Shown: positions 1-6,201, counted from the stretch's first letter. The stretch is 6,310 nucleotides of DNA from an uncultured Atopobiaceae bacterium (GCA_947303905.1 CAMYZR010000091.1:1-6310), one strand, 5' to 3'. The notes: a model not told the origin generated them from the letters alone. Program-made: numbers and translations.

Positions 1-225
1 GGCATCTATGACAAGGATCCCGTCAAGTACCTCGATGCCAAGAAGTTCGACACCATCACCTACCGTGACGTGCTCAAGAAGCGCCTGCAGGTGATGGATG
101 CCACAGCCACGGCACTGTGCCAGGACAACGCCATGCCCATCATGGTGTTCAACATGGAGCAGGACGGCGCCATCGTTCGCGCACTGCGTGGCGAGCCGGT
201 GGGAACCACCGTCGTGGAGGCCTAA
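1..225 (+). CDS. pyrH: UMP kinase (uridylate kinase), C-terminal part, 5' truncated by window edge
   Basis: Frame 1 is open from the first base to the TAA at 223-225 and encodes 74 residues. It reads as the C-terminal third of bacterial UMP kinase, which phosphorylates UMP to UDP with ATP in the cytoplasm and feeds pyrimidine nucleotide and wall-precursor synthesis. Recognisable family blocks are GIYDKDP at the window start, the KKFDTITYRDVL segment, the VMDATA helix with LCQDN after it, the MPIMVFNM core strand, and a closing GEPVGTTV of the kind that ends PyrH proteins. The N-terminal phosphate-binding part and most of the UMP site lie outside the window. PyrH immediately upstream of frr is the usual arrangement in many bacteria and supports the call. 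Nothing looks broken; the truncation is only the window edge. Confidence 0.95.
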   Translation, partial: GIYDKDPVKYLDAKKFDTITYRDVLKKRLQVMDATATALCQDNAMPIMVFNMEQDGAIVRALRGEPVGTTVVEA

Positions 226-235
226 GGTCACTGCG

Positions 236-250
236 TGGTCTCAAGGACCA
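236..250 (+). other. Short perfect hairpin in the pyrH-frr gap
   Basis: TGGTC at 236-240 and GACCA at 246-250 are perfect reverse complements around a five-base TCAAG loop, with a possible G-T pair at 235/251. It begins 10 bases after the pyrH stop. No T-run follows, so it is not a convincing rho-independent terminator. It could stabilise the 3' end of a pyrH transcript or be chance. Confidence 0.35.
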
Positions 251-264
251 TCAGGGGCGGTCAG

Positions 265-270
265 TATAGT
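265..270 (+). promoter_or_regulatory. Weak candidate -10 element upstream of frr
   Basis: TATAGT matches the TATAAT consensus at five of six positions and stands out in an otherwise GC-rich gap. No good TTGACA-like -35 lies 16-18 bases upstream (the region reads roughly TCAAGGAC), and there is no extended -10 TG. If used, transcription would start near 276-278, just at the GCAA hairpin. The promoter is only a possibility; frr may simply be read from the pyrH promoter. Confidence 0.22.
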
Positions 271-276
271 GCACGT

Positions 277-290
277 CGCCCGCAAGGGCG
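277..290 (+). other. GCAA-tetraloop hairpin in the frr leader
   Basis: CGCCC at 277-281 pairs perfectly with GGGCG at 286-290 across the four-base loop GCAA, a GNRA-type tetraloop that makes RNA hairpins unusually stable. The hairpin ends 13 bases before the frr ribosome binding site and leaves that site free. No T-run follows, so it is not a terminator. A second GGGCG at 255-259 could compete for the same CGCCC. The function is unknown. Confidence 0.45.
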
Positions 291-303
291 TAAGAATGAG
301 GAT

Positions 304-308
304 AGGAG
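304..308 (+). promoter_or_regulatory. Ribosome binding site of frr
   Basis: AGGAG lies 7 bases before the ATG at 316. It fixes that ATG as the start and argues against the in-frame GTG at 235, which has no such site and would add a non-conserved leader of 27 residues. Confidence 0.8.
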
Positions 309-315
309 TCAGGCT

Positions 316-870
316 ATGAGTGAGTACACCGATTCTGCCACGAGGCGCATGGACAAGGCGATTGATGCCCTCAAGGCCAACTTCGCGCGCATCCGCACCG
401 GACGCGCCAACCCCCATGTGCTCGACAGCATTCGGGTCGATTACTATGGCGTTCCCACGCCCATTACCCAGCTCGCCGGCGTAAAGGTCCCCGAGGCCTC
501 CATGCTGATCGTCGAGCCGTGGGACAAGACCTCCCTGCGCGCCATCGAGAAGGCCATCATGGACTCCGACCTTGGCATCACGCCCTCCAACGACGGCATC
601 ACCATCAGGCTGCCCTTCCCCAAGCCCACCGAGGAGCGTCGTCGCGAGCTCGTCAAGGAGTGCAACAAGTACGCCGAGGAGGGCAAGATCGCGGTGCGCA
701 ACGCCCGTCGCCATGCCAACGAGAAGGCGGAGCGTGCCGAGAAGGATGGCGAGATCACCGAGGACGATCTCAAGCGGGAGAAGAAGGCCATCCAGAAGCT
801 CACCGACGACTACAGCAAGAAGGTCGACGAGCTTCTCAAGGCCAAGTCCGCCGAGGTAATGGAGATCTAG
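316..870 (+). CDS. frr: Ribosome recycling factor
   Basis: The product, 184 residues, is the length expected for ribosome recycling factor (about 185). With EF-G it splits post-termination 70S ribosomes in the cytoplasm so they can be reused. The triple-helix domain I is formed by residues about 1-30 (with RTGRANP at 27-33) and 105-184. The beta/alpha/beta domain II covers about 31-104 and includes YYGVPTPITQLA and the LPFPKPTEERRR turn. The AVRNARRHAN block near 126-135 carries the conserved arginines (R128, R131, R132) that contact ribosomal RNA in the family. The C-terminal helix with QKLTDDYSKKVDELL is typical. It is preceded by a 90-base gap with hairpins, the longest gap in the window, so it is the most likely place for separate control. 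The stop codon directly abuts the next start, so uppS is probably translated by ribosomes leaving frr. Confidence 0.97.
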   Translation: MSEYTDSATRRMDKAIDALKANFARIRTGRANPHVLDSIRVDYYGVPTPITQLAGVKVPEASMLIVEPWDKTSLRAIEKAIMDSDLGITPSNDGITIRLPFPKPTEERRRELVKECNKYAEEGKIAVRNARRHANEKAERAEKDGEITEDDLKREKKAIQKLTDDYSKKVDELLKAKSAEVMEI

Positions 871-1656
871 ATGAACCGTGACGAGGTGCTCCTCCGCGAG
901 TACTACTCCTCGTCGCCTGGTGACATCACGCTCGATGACGTCGACGTGAACCACCTGCCGTCCCACGTGTCCATCATCATGGATGGTAACGGCAGGTGGG
1001 CACAGGCTCGCGGGCTAGACCGATCGAAGGGTCATGTCGCCGGCGTCGATGCGTTGCGTGAGACGGTTACCACCAGCGTCCGACTGGGACTTGACGCCCT
1101 GTCGGTCTACGCCTTCTCCACGGAGAACTGGCGTCGCCCCCAGCGCGAGGTTGACCTACTCATGCACCTTTTTGCGACCACGCTGGTCAAGGAGCTTCCC
1201 CTGTTCCATCAGGAGAACGTGAGGCTGCGGTTCCTGGGGGACCTCGACGCATTGCCCAAGAAGACGCGCGACGTCTTTTATCAGGGCCTTGACGAGACAT
1301 CAGACCATACGGGCATGGTCTTTGCACTTGCGGTCAACTACGGCTCGCGCGCCGAGATGACACGTGCGGCACGGCTGATCGCACAAGACGTGAGTTCGGG
1401 AGCCTTGTCCGTCGACGACATTGACGAATCCGCCATTGCCTCGAGGCTCTACACGGCAGGCCTCCCTGACCCCGAGCTGCTCATCCGCACGTCTGGAGAG
1501 CTCAGGCTCTCCAACTACCTCTTGTGGCAGCTCGCCTATACAGAGTTCTATGTCACTGACATCATGTGGCCTGACTTCGACCGCTGGGAGATGCTGCGAG
1601 CCATTCGTGCATTCCAGAGCCGAAACAGGCGGTTTGGGGGAGTGGTCAACCAATGA
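871..1656 (+). CDS. uppS: Undecaprenyl diphosphate synthase (cis-prenyltransferase)
   Basis: The 261-residue product adds isoprenyl units from IPP to farnesyl diphosphate in cis, giving the lipid carrier precursor for peptidoglycan and other wall polymers. Family blocks appear in order: IIMDGNGRWAQ with the catalytic Asp at 38; GHVAG at 54-58; FSTENWRRP at 82-90; the NVRLRFLGD segment near 116-124; NYGSR at 156-160; and LIRTSGELRLSNYLLWQ at 204-220, whose arginines bind IPP diphosphate. These are followed by WPDF at 233-236 and RRFGG at 253-257. The first 30 residues are an acidic extension longer than in E. coli, which is common in Gram-positive versions. The ATG follows the frr TAG with no gap, and GGAG at 861-864 inside frr gives 6-base spacing. 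The 3' end overlaps cdsA by four bases (ATGA). Short-chain or medium-chain cis-prenyltransferases share these motifs, but a single copy in this context fits UppS best. Confidence 0.94.
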   Translation: MNRDEVLLREYYSSSPGDITLDDVDVNHLPSHVSIIMDGNGRWAQARGLDRSKGHVAGVDALRETVTTSVRLGLDALSVYAFSTENWRRPQREVDLLMHLFATTLVKELPLFHQENVRLRFLGDLDALPKKTRDVFYQGLDETSDHTGMVFALAVNYGSRAEMTRAARLIAQDVSSGALSVDDIDESAIASRLYTAGLPDPELLIRTSGELRLSNYLLWQLAYTEFYVTDIMWPDFDRWEMLRAIRAFQSRNRRFGGVVNQ

Positions 1657-2480
1657 GCGATGGCCAAAAGAAGGGCAACGCGATGCTCGTGCGCACCGTT
1701 GTCGGCGCTATCTACTTCGTGGTCGTGGTCAGCTGCCTGTATGCGGGCATATGCGTGACCGCCGTCGTGTCCGCGCTGATGGCAACGATGTGCGCCTACG
1801 AGCTGCTGCGCATGCTGCACAACTCGGGACGCCAGCCCAATGACATCATTGCGCTTGGCGCCGCCGCCTTGTTCCCGCTTGCTCCGCTCGTGTCTCGTTT
1901 CGAGATTCCCGTGCTGGCCCTCATGGCCATCCTGGTGTCATGCGCCGTCTGGTATGTGGCCATGCCCCGCGTGACCATCAATGACGTAGCCATGACGGTG
2001 TTCGTCTCGATCTACACGGGCTTTGGCTTCTCAGCTGTGACCATGATCCGCGCCTGTGATCCCGGCACCCAGGGATTCCTGCTCGCCTTTGGCGTCCTTG
2101 GCTCCATCTGGCTCGATGACGCGATGGCCTACTTCGTCGGCTCTCGCTTCGGCAAGCGCAAGCTCGCTCCCAGGATCTCTCCCAACAAGAGCGTCGAGGG
2201 CTTCTGGGGCGGCATGGGTGGCTGCATGCTCATCTGGATGGTCCTGTGGTTCCTCAAGGTGCGCAGCATCAAGCTGTACCTGGTCCTCATATGCGGCCTT
2301 GCCGTCGGCGGCATGGCCGTTCTGGGCGACCTCTTCGAGTCGCGCATCAAGCGCGGCTTTGGCGTCAAGGACTCCGGCGACCTGCTCCCCGGGCACGGAG
2401 GCATGCTTGACCGCAGCGACGCCCTCATCTTTGGCGTCATGACGGCATTTCTGCTCTTGAGAATTGGTGGTGTTGTGTGA
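1653..2480 (+). CDS. cdsA: Phosphatidate cytidylyltransferase (CDP-diglyceride synthase)
   Basis: This polytopic membrane enzyme of 275 residues makes CDP-diacylglycerol from phosphatidic acid and CTP, the branch point to anionic phospholipids. Hydrophobic segments fill most of the chain, for example around residues 12-48, 66-102, 112-131, 141-163, 188-201 and 207-225. The family signature is clear at 230-256: S-R-I-K-R, then K-D (239-240), LLPGHGG and LDRSD. Upstream, DAMAYFVGSRFGK (156-168) with SPNKSVEGFWGG corresponds to the usual DTGAYF...SPKKTxEG block and keeps the conserved Asp at 156. The chosen ATG sits in an ATGA overlap with the uppS stop and has a G-rich GGGGGAG 10 bases upstream. 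A second in-frame ATG at 1683, preceded by AAGGG with 7-base spacing, would give a 265-residue protein starting right at the first membrane segment, so the exact start is uncertain. The 3' end overlaps dxr as GTGA. Confidence 0.94.
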   Translation: MSDGQKKGNAMLVRTVVGAIYFVVVVSCLYAGICVTAVVSALMATMCAYELLRMLHNSGRQPNDIIALGAAALFPLAPLVSRFEIPVLALMAILVSCAVWYVAMPRVTINDVAMTVFVSIYTGFGFSAVTMIRACDPGTQGFLLAFGVLGSIWLDDAMAYFVGSRFGKRKLAPRISPNKSVEGFWGGMGGCMLIWMVLWFLKVRSIKLYLVLICGLAVGGMAVLGDLFESRIKRGFGVKDSGDLLPGHGGMLDRSDALIFGVMTAFLLLRIGGVV

Positions 2481-3673
2481 GCATCTTTGAGGACACTGCT
2501 CCGCGTGCCGAGCGTCCAAGGCCGCTGCGCGTGGCTGTCCTTGGTTGCACGGGATCCATTGGCACGCAGACATTGGACGTGTGCCGCCAGCATGCTGACA
2601 AGGTGCGTGTGGTCGCCTTGTCAGCATATGCGTCTACCGATGCGCTGGTGGCCGCTGCGCGCGAGTTTGGCGTCGCCCATGCCTGCGTCGCGGACACGGG
2701 CCATGCAAAGGACAGCGTGCTCGACGAGCTCCCCGAGGGCTGCTCGCTCACGTATGGCCCCGACGCGCTGGCCGAGCTTGCCGCCCTTCCCGATGTCGAC
2801 TGCGTGGTCAATGCGCTTGTCGGCGCCGCTGGCATTCGCGCTGGCTACGAGGCGCTCAAGGCGGGCAAGGTGCTCGCCTATGCCAACAAGGAGTCCATCA
2901 TCGTGGCGGGCGATCTGCTGATGCCCTTGGCAAGGCCTGGCATGCTCATCCCGGTCGATTCCGAGCACAGTGCCATCTTCCAGTGCCTGGTGGGGGAGCG
3001 CACGCGTGACGTGCACCGCATCTGGCTCACCTGCTCGGGAGGACCCTTCTTTGGCATGACGCGCGACGAGCTTGCAGGCAAGACCGCAGCCGACGCCCTC
3101 GCGCACCCGACCTGGCTCATGGGGGCTAAGATCACCATCGACTCCGCCAGCCTCATGAACAAGGGCTTCGAGGTGCTCGAGGCAGACCACCTCTTTGAGA
3201 TCGACATCGACGACGTGCGCGTGCTCGTGCAGCGGCAGAGCAGGATCCACTCGATGGTCGAGTTCTCGGACGGCTCGACCTTGGCGCAGCTGGGCCCCTC
3301 GGACATGCGCATTCCCATACAGTACGCACTGAGCTACCCTGAGCGCTGGGAGACGCCCTGCGAGCGCATCGACTGGTGCCAGGAGAGCCCGATCACCTTT
3401 GGCGAGGCTGACGAGGACACCTTCGGCTGCCTTGCCCTGGCGCGTGAGGCGGGCCGCATCGGCGGCACCATGCCCTGCGTGCTCAATGCCGCAAACGAGA
3501 TCGCCAACGAGGCCTTCAGGCGTGGCGATTGCGGCTTTATGGATATTGAGAGGATAGTCTCGGCAGCGATGGACGCCCACGAGCCCGAAACCGTATCAAG
3601 CCTCGTACAACTGGAGGAAATCGATGCGTGGGCTCGCGACAAGGCACGCGATGCCTTAGGGAGGCTTGGTTAA
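2477..3673 (+). CDS. dxr: 1-deoxy-D-xylulose 5-phosphate reductoisomerase
   Basis: The 398-residue product matches the normal length of Dxr (IspC), which rearranges and reduces DXP to MEP with NADPH, the committed step of the MEP isoprenoid pathway in the cytoplasm. The NADPH-binding loop is GCTGSIGTQTLDV at 23-35. ANKES is at 136-140. The metal-binding DSEHSA is at 161-166 with D161 and E163, and the third ligand is E232 in MNKGFEVLEA. SGGPFF is at 187-192, and HPTWLMG at 210-216 is the flexible loop with the histidine and tryptophan that cover the substrate. The C-terminal helical domain runs through NAANEIANEAF at 337-347. All catalytic residues I can place are present. Translation starts at a GTG overlapping the cdsA stop by four bases; the upstream GGTGGTG is a poor ribosome binding site, so reinitiation from cdsA is likely. 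The target of fosmidomycin is this enzyme family. Confidence 0.97.
   Translation: MSIFEDTAPRAERPRPLRVAVLGCTGSIGTQTLDVCRQHADKVRVVALSAYASTDALVAAAREFGVAHACVADTGHAKDSVLDELPEGCSLTYGPDALAELAALPDVDCVVNALVGAAGIRAGYEALKAGKVLAYANKESIIVAGDLLMPLARPGMLIPVDSEHSAIFQCLVGERTRDVHRIWLTCSGGPFFGMTRDELAGKTAADALAHPTWLMGAKITIDSASLMNKGFEVLEADHLFEIDIDDVRVLVQRQSRIHSMVEFSDGSTLAQLGPSDMRIPIQYALSYPERWETPCERIDWCQESPITFGEADEDTFGCLALAREAGRIGGTMPCVLNAANEIANEAFRRGDCGFMDIERIVSAAMDAHEPETVSSLVQLEEIDAWARDKARDALGRLG
3658..3664 (+). promoter_or_regulatory. Strong ribosome binding site of rseP inside the dxr 3' end
   Basis: AGGGAGG lies within the last codons of dxr, 8 bases before the ATG at 3673. It is the best Shine-Dalgarno match among the overlapping genes. 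It decides that start over the in-frame GTG at 3628, which would add 15 residues before the first membrane segment. Confidence 0.8.
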
Positions 3674-5058
3674 TGACGGTGCTTTCTAGTGTGCTATCTG
3701 CCGTCTTTTGGGGAATGCTCGTTCTTTCTGCTCTCGTCTTCGTGCACGAAGGCGGGCATTTTCTCGTCGCTCGAGCGTTTGGCATGCGCGTCACGGAGTT
3801 CTTCTTGGGACTGCCGAGCCGCTACCGGCTCTCGTTCAAGTCAAAGAGAATCGGCACCGAGTTCGGCGTCACGCCCATCCTGCTGGGCGGCTACAACCGC
3901 ATCTGCGGCCTGGACGGCGAGTATGACGAGCTGCTTGCCCCGGCGCTCGCAATCGTGCAGAGCGCCGGACGCATAACTGCCCAGGATGTGGCCAATCGTC
4001 TCTCCATCGACAGGGAGCATGCCTTCGAGCTGCTGGCCGTGCTCGTGGACATGGGTTCCATACGCCCGTTCTACAACGAGGCGGCGGGCGAGTTCGCCTG
4101 GCAGTCCGAATGGCCAGAGGCCTTCGAGACGCTGGAGCGAGATGGCAACCTGCTGACCGAGTATGACACCAGGCACGACTTCTCGGGTCCGGGGACCACG
4201 CCGGCAGGCGCACCGAGGCCCATCGGCGATGCACAGGCCTTCTTCGAGCAGGAGGCAGCGCGCACGTATCGCGGAAAGGGCTTTGTCCCGCGCGTGCTGA
4301 CGCTGCTCGCGGGTCCCATGGTCAACATAACCTTCGCGCTCGTCATGCTCGTCGGCGCGCTCATGATCGGCGGCGTCGAGGTCAATGCCAACTCGAACGT
4401 TCTCGGTGGCGTGTCCGAGGGCTCGCTCGCACAGGCCGCGGGCCTGCGCGAGGGCGACACCATCCTGCAGCTTGGTGGCAGGGACATCGCCACGTGGGTC
4501 GACCTCTGCGACGCCATCGACCTCTCGTTGGAGCAGGGAGAGGACATCCCGGTTGCCTATGAGCGCAACGGGGAGACCTTCGAGACCGTCATCGACATCC
4601 CCGAGGGGGAGAAGCCCGACGTCATCGGCGTGAACGCCCTCATGGAGACCTATCATCCGAGCTTTAGCGAGGCAGTGCAGGTCAGCTTCTCCTATGTGAA
4701 GCTCGTGGGATCGACCGTTGTCCGGATCATCATGCCCCAGCACACCATCGAGGTGGTCAGCCAGTCGTCCTCCATCGTCGGCATCTCCGCGATGGCATCC
4801 GAGGCGGCGGCATCTGGCATGGAGGACCTAGTTCTTCTCGCGGCCGCCATCTCCATGTCGCTCGGCTTCATGAACCTGCTGCCCGTCCCGCCGCTGGATG
4901 GTGGCAAGATCCTGATCGAGCTCATTCAGCTGGTGGCCCGCCGTCCGCTCTCTGCCAAGGCGCAGAGCGCGGTCAGCTACGTGGGCCTCGCCTTCTTCCT
5001 CTTCATTTTCTGCTTTGCCCTCAGAAACGACATCATGATGCTGCTGGGTCTTGGCTAG
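3673..5058 (+). CDS. rseP: Site-2 intramembrane metalloprotease (RseP/YaeL type) with a winged-helix-like cytoplasmic insert
   Basis: The 461-residue product is an M50B zinc protease that cuts substrates within the membrane, in other bacteria anti-sigma factors, signal-peptide remnants or regulator anchors. Residues 8-37 form the first membrane helix with the zinc motif HEGGH (H25, E26, H29). The membrane-associated beta region carries GTEFGVTPILLGGY (61-74). The second membrane helix (about 206-233) has LAGPMVN. A single PDZ domain follows at about 242-312 (GGVSEGSLAQAAGLREGD). The third zinc ligand is D409 in NLLPVPPLDGG, and a last membrane helix spans about 434-455. Odd points: HEGGH instead of the usual bulky residue before G; SSSIVGIS near 366-372 where GP-VGI is usual; and an extra stretch at about 81-195 before the second helix, roughly 115 residues longer than expected, whose first half looks like a winged helix. 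Start ATG overlaps the dxr stop by one base. The natural substrate cannot be told from the window. Confidence 0.93.
   Translation: MTVLSSVLSAVFWGMLVLSALVFVHEGGHFLVARAFGMRVTEFFLGLPSRYRLSFKSKRIGTEFGVTPILLGGYNRICGLDGEYDELLAPALAIVQSAGRITAQDVANRLSIDREHAFELLAVLVDMGSIRPFYNEAAGEFAWQSEWPEAFETLERDGNLLTEYDTRHDFSGPGTTPAGAPRPIGDAQAFFEQEAARTYRGKGFVPRVLTLLAGPMVNITFALVMLVGALMIGGVEVNANSNVLGGVSEGSLAQAAGLREGDTILQLGGRDIATWVDLCDAIDLSLEQGEDIPVAYERNGETFETVIDIPEGEKPDVIGVNALMETYHPSFSEAVQVSFSYVKLVGSTVVRIIMPQHTIEVVSQSSSIVGISAMASEAAASGMEDLVLLAAAISMSLGFMNLLPVPPLDGGKILIELIQLVARRPLSAKAQSAVSYVGLAFFLFIFCFALRNDIMMLLGLG
3928..4107 (+). other. Predicted winged helix-turn-helix domain inside RseP (residues about 86-145)
   Basis: The segment reads as three helices and a wing. 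Helix one is ELLAPALAIVQSAG (86-99), followed by RIT. Helix two is AQDVANRLSI (103-112). The recognition-like helix is DREHAFELLAVLVDMGSI (113-130), and RPFYNEAAGEFAWQSE (131-146) would form a beta-hairpin wing. The pattern (a basal helix, G-x-I-T, A-x-x-V-A-x-x-L, then an A-x-x-L-L-x-x-L-x-x-x-G helix and a strand pair) is the common layout of small winged-helix regulators. In RseP topology this loop faces the cytoplasm. A linker rich in P and G follows (about 171-185). This is pattern recognition by eye; no profile search was run. Confidence 0.6.
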
Positions 5059-5063
5059 GCTGC

Positions 5064-5069
5064 AAGGAG
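5064..5069 (+). promoter_or_regulatory. Ribosome binding site of ispG
   Basis: AAGGAG lies 5 bases before the ATG at 5075, in the 16-base gap after the rseP stop. It supports this ATG rather than the in-frame TTG at 5051 inside rseP or the ATG at 5108. Confidence 0.75.
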
Positions 5070-5074
5070 ACGCC

Positions 5075-6172
5075 ATGGAACAGGACGTTCGCAAGGACAG
5101 GGGGGCCATGCTGCCCCGCGACCTCACGAGAAGCGTGATGGTCGGCGATGTGGCTGTCGGAGGGGGAGCACCCGTCACCGTGCAGTCCATGTGCAACACC
5201 AAGACTGCCGACGCTGACGCCACCTTGGCGCAGATAGTCCAGCTTGCCGATGCGGGCTGCGACATCATTCGCGCCACCGTGCCCAACAAGGAGTCTCTGG
5301 AGCCCTTCGCGCGCATCTGCGAGGAGTCGCCTATTCCCGTCGTGGCCGACATACACTTCGACTACCGGCTTGCCATGGGCGCGGCTGCGCATGGTGCGGC
5401 AGCCCTGCGCACCAATCCGGGCAACATCGGGTCGTTCGACAAGGTGTATGCCGTCATCGATGCTGCCGGAGAGGCTGGCTGCGCCATACGCATCGGCGTC
5501 AATGCCGGGTCGCTCGACCTGGCCGTCGCCGAGAGGGCAGAGCTGACCCTGCCCGAGAAGCTCGTCGCCTCGAGCGTGTCGTTTGTCGAGCACTTCGAGA
5601 ACCGCGGCTTCACCAACGTCGTGCTTTCGGCAAAGGCCCATTCCGTCCCGGTGACGATCGAGACCTATCGCGCGCTCTCTCGCGAGCTGCCCCAGGTTCC
5701 ACTGCATCTGGGGGTGACCGAGGCGGGGACGCTCCGTCAGGGTACCGTCAAGAACTCGGTCGGCGTGGGAATCCTGCTCGCCGAGGGCATTGGCAACACC
5801 ATCCGCCTCTCCCTCACGGCAGATCCCGTCGAGGAGGTTGACGTCGCCTGGGATCTGCTTAGCTCGCTTGGCATCCGTCGCCTGCATCCCGAGCTCGTGA
5901 GCTGCCCCACCTGTGGCCGCACCCAGGTGGACCTCATCTCCATGGCAGAGGAGGTCTCTCGCCGCCTGTCTCGCGTCAACGCCCCCATCAGCGTGGCCGT
6001 CATGGGCTGCGTGGTCAACGGGCCGGGCGAGGCACGCGACGCCGACATCGGCATTGCCTGCGGAAAGGGACAGGGATTGCTGTTCGTCGGGGGAGAGCCC
6101 CTGCGCAAGGTGCGCGAGGAGGACATGGTCGACGAGCTCTTTGCCGAGATCGAGGCGCGCTTCGGCGTGTAA
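5075..6172 (+). CDS. ispG: 4-hydroxy-3-methylbut-2-en-1-yl diphosphate synthase (flavodoxin/ferredoxin-dependent)
   Basis: IspG (GcpE) converts the cyclic diphosphate MEcPP to HMBPP using a [4Fe-4S] cluster, the penultimate step of the MEP pathway. The 365-residue product is of the short bacterial form: a TIM-barrel N-terminal domain (about 15-265) and a cluster-binding C-terminal domain. Visible blocks are LTRSVMVGDVAVGGGAPVTV followed by QSM (18-39), ADIHFDY (91-97), the TNPGNIG motif (113-119), GVNAGSLD (141-148), and LGVTEAG (212-218). The cluster ligands are C277 and C280 in SCPTCGR, C312 in MGCVVNGPGEA, and E319 as the fourth ligand. All ligands are present. It lies 16 bases after rseP and is two genes away from dxr, another enzyme of the same pathway. 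An alternative ATG at 5108 would remove 11 non-conserved residues. This pathway needs flavodoxin or ferredoxin as electron donor, encoded elsewhere. Confidence 0.97.
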   Translation: MEQDVRKDRGAMLPRDLTRSVMVGDVAVGGGAPVTVQSMCNTKTADADATLAQIVQLADAGCDIIRATVPNKESLEPFARICEESPIPVVADIHFDYRLAMGAAAHGAAALRTNPGNIGSFDKVYAVIDAAGEAGCAIRIGVNAGSLDLAVAERAELTLPEKLVASSVSFVEHFENRGFTNVVLSAKAHSVPVTIETYRALSRELPQVPLHLGVTEAGTLRQGTVKNSVGVGILLAEGIGNTIRLSLTADPVEEVDVAWDLLSSLGIRRLHPELVSCPTCGRTQVDLISMAEEVSRRLSRVNAPISVAVMGCVVNGPGEARDADIGIACGKGQGLLFVGGEPLRKVREEDMVDELFAEIEARFGV

Positions 6173-6201
6173 GATAGTCAGGTGCGCTCTCGTGCGCGCA
6201 G

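Noticed and set aside
235..315. In-frame upstream extension of frr from GTG at 235
   Set aside because: It has no ribosome binding site, the family starts at the ATG at 316, and the extension would be translated through the two hairpin regions with no conserved residues.
226..315. Rho-independent terminator between pyrH and frr
   Set aside because: Hairpins are present but neither is followed by a run of T bases, so termination is not supported.
241..966. A 241-codon open frame on the minus strand across frr and the start of uppS
   Set aside because: It runs across a gene junction on the other strand and its repetitive L/V/G/D-rich translation mirrors the frr codons; there is no independent evidence for it.
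2621..3580. A 319-codon open frame on the minus strand within dxr
   Set aside because: It is antisense to intact dxr, has a low-complexity composition rich in A, H, R, L and G, and has no motifs; it is a compositional by-product.
3628..3672. Upstream GTG start for rseP
   Set aside because: It would add 15 residues inside dxr; the ATG at 3673 has a strong AGGGAGG at correct spacing and starts directly at the first membrane segment.
3841..4743. A 300-codon open frame on the minus strand within rseP
   Set aside because: It is antisense to intact rseP and has no identifiable domain or supported start; it is a by-product of GC-rich codon use.
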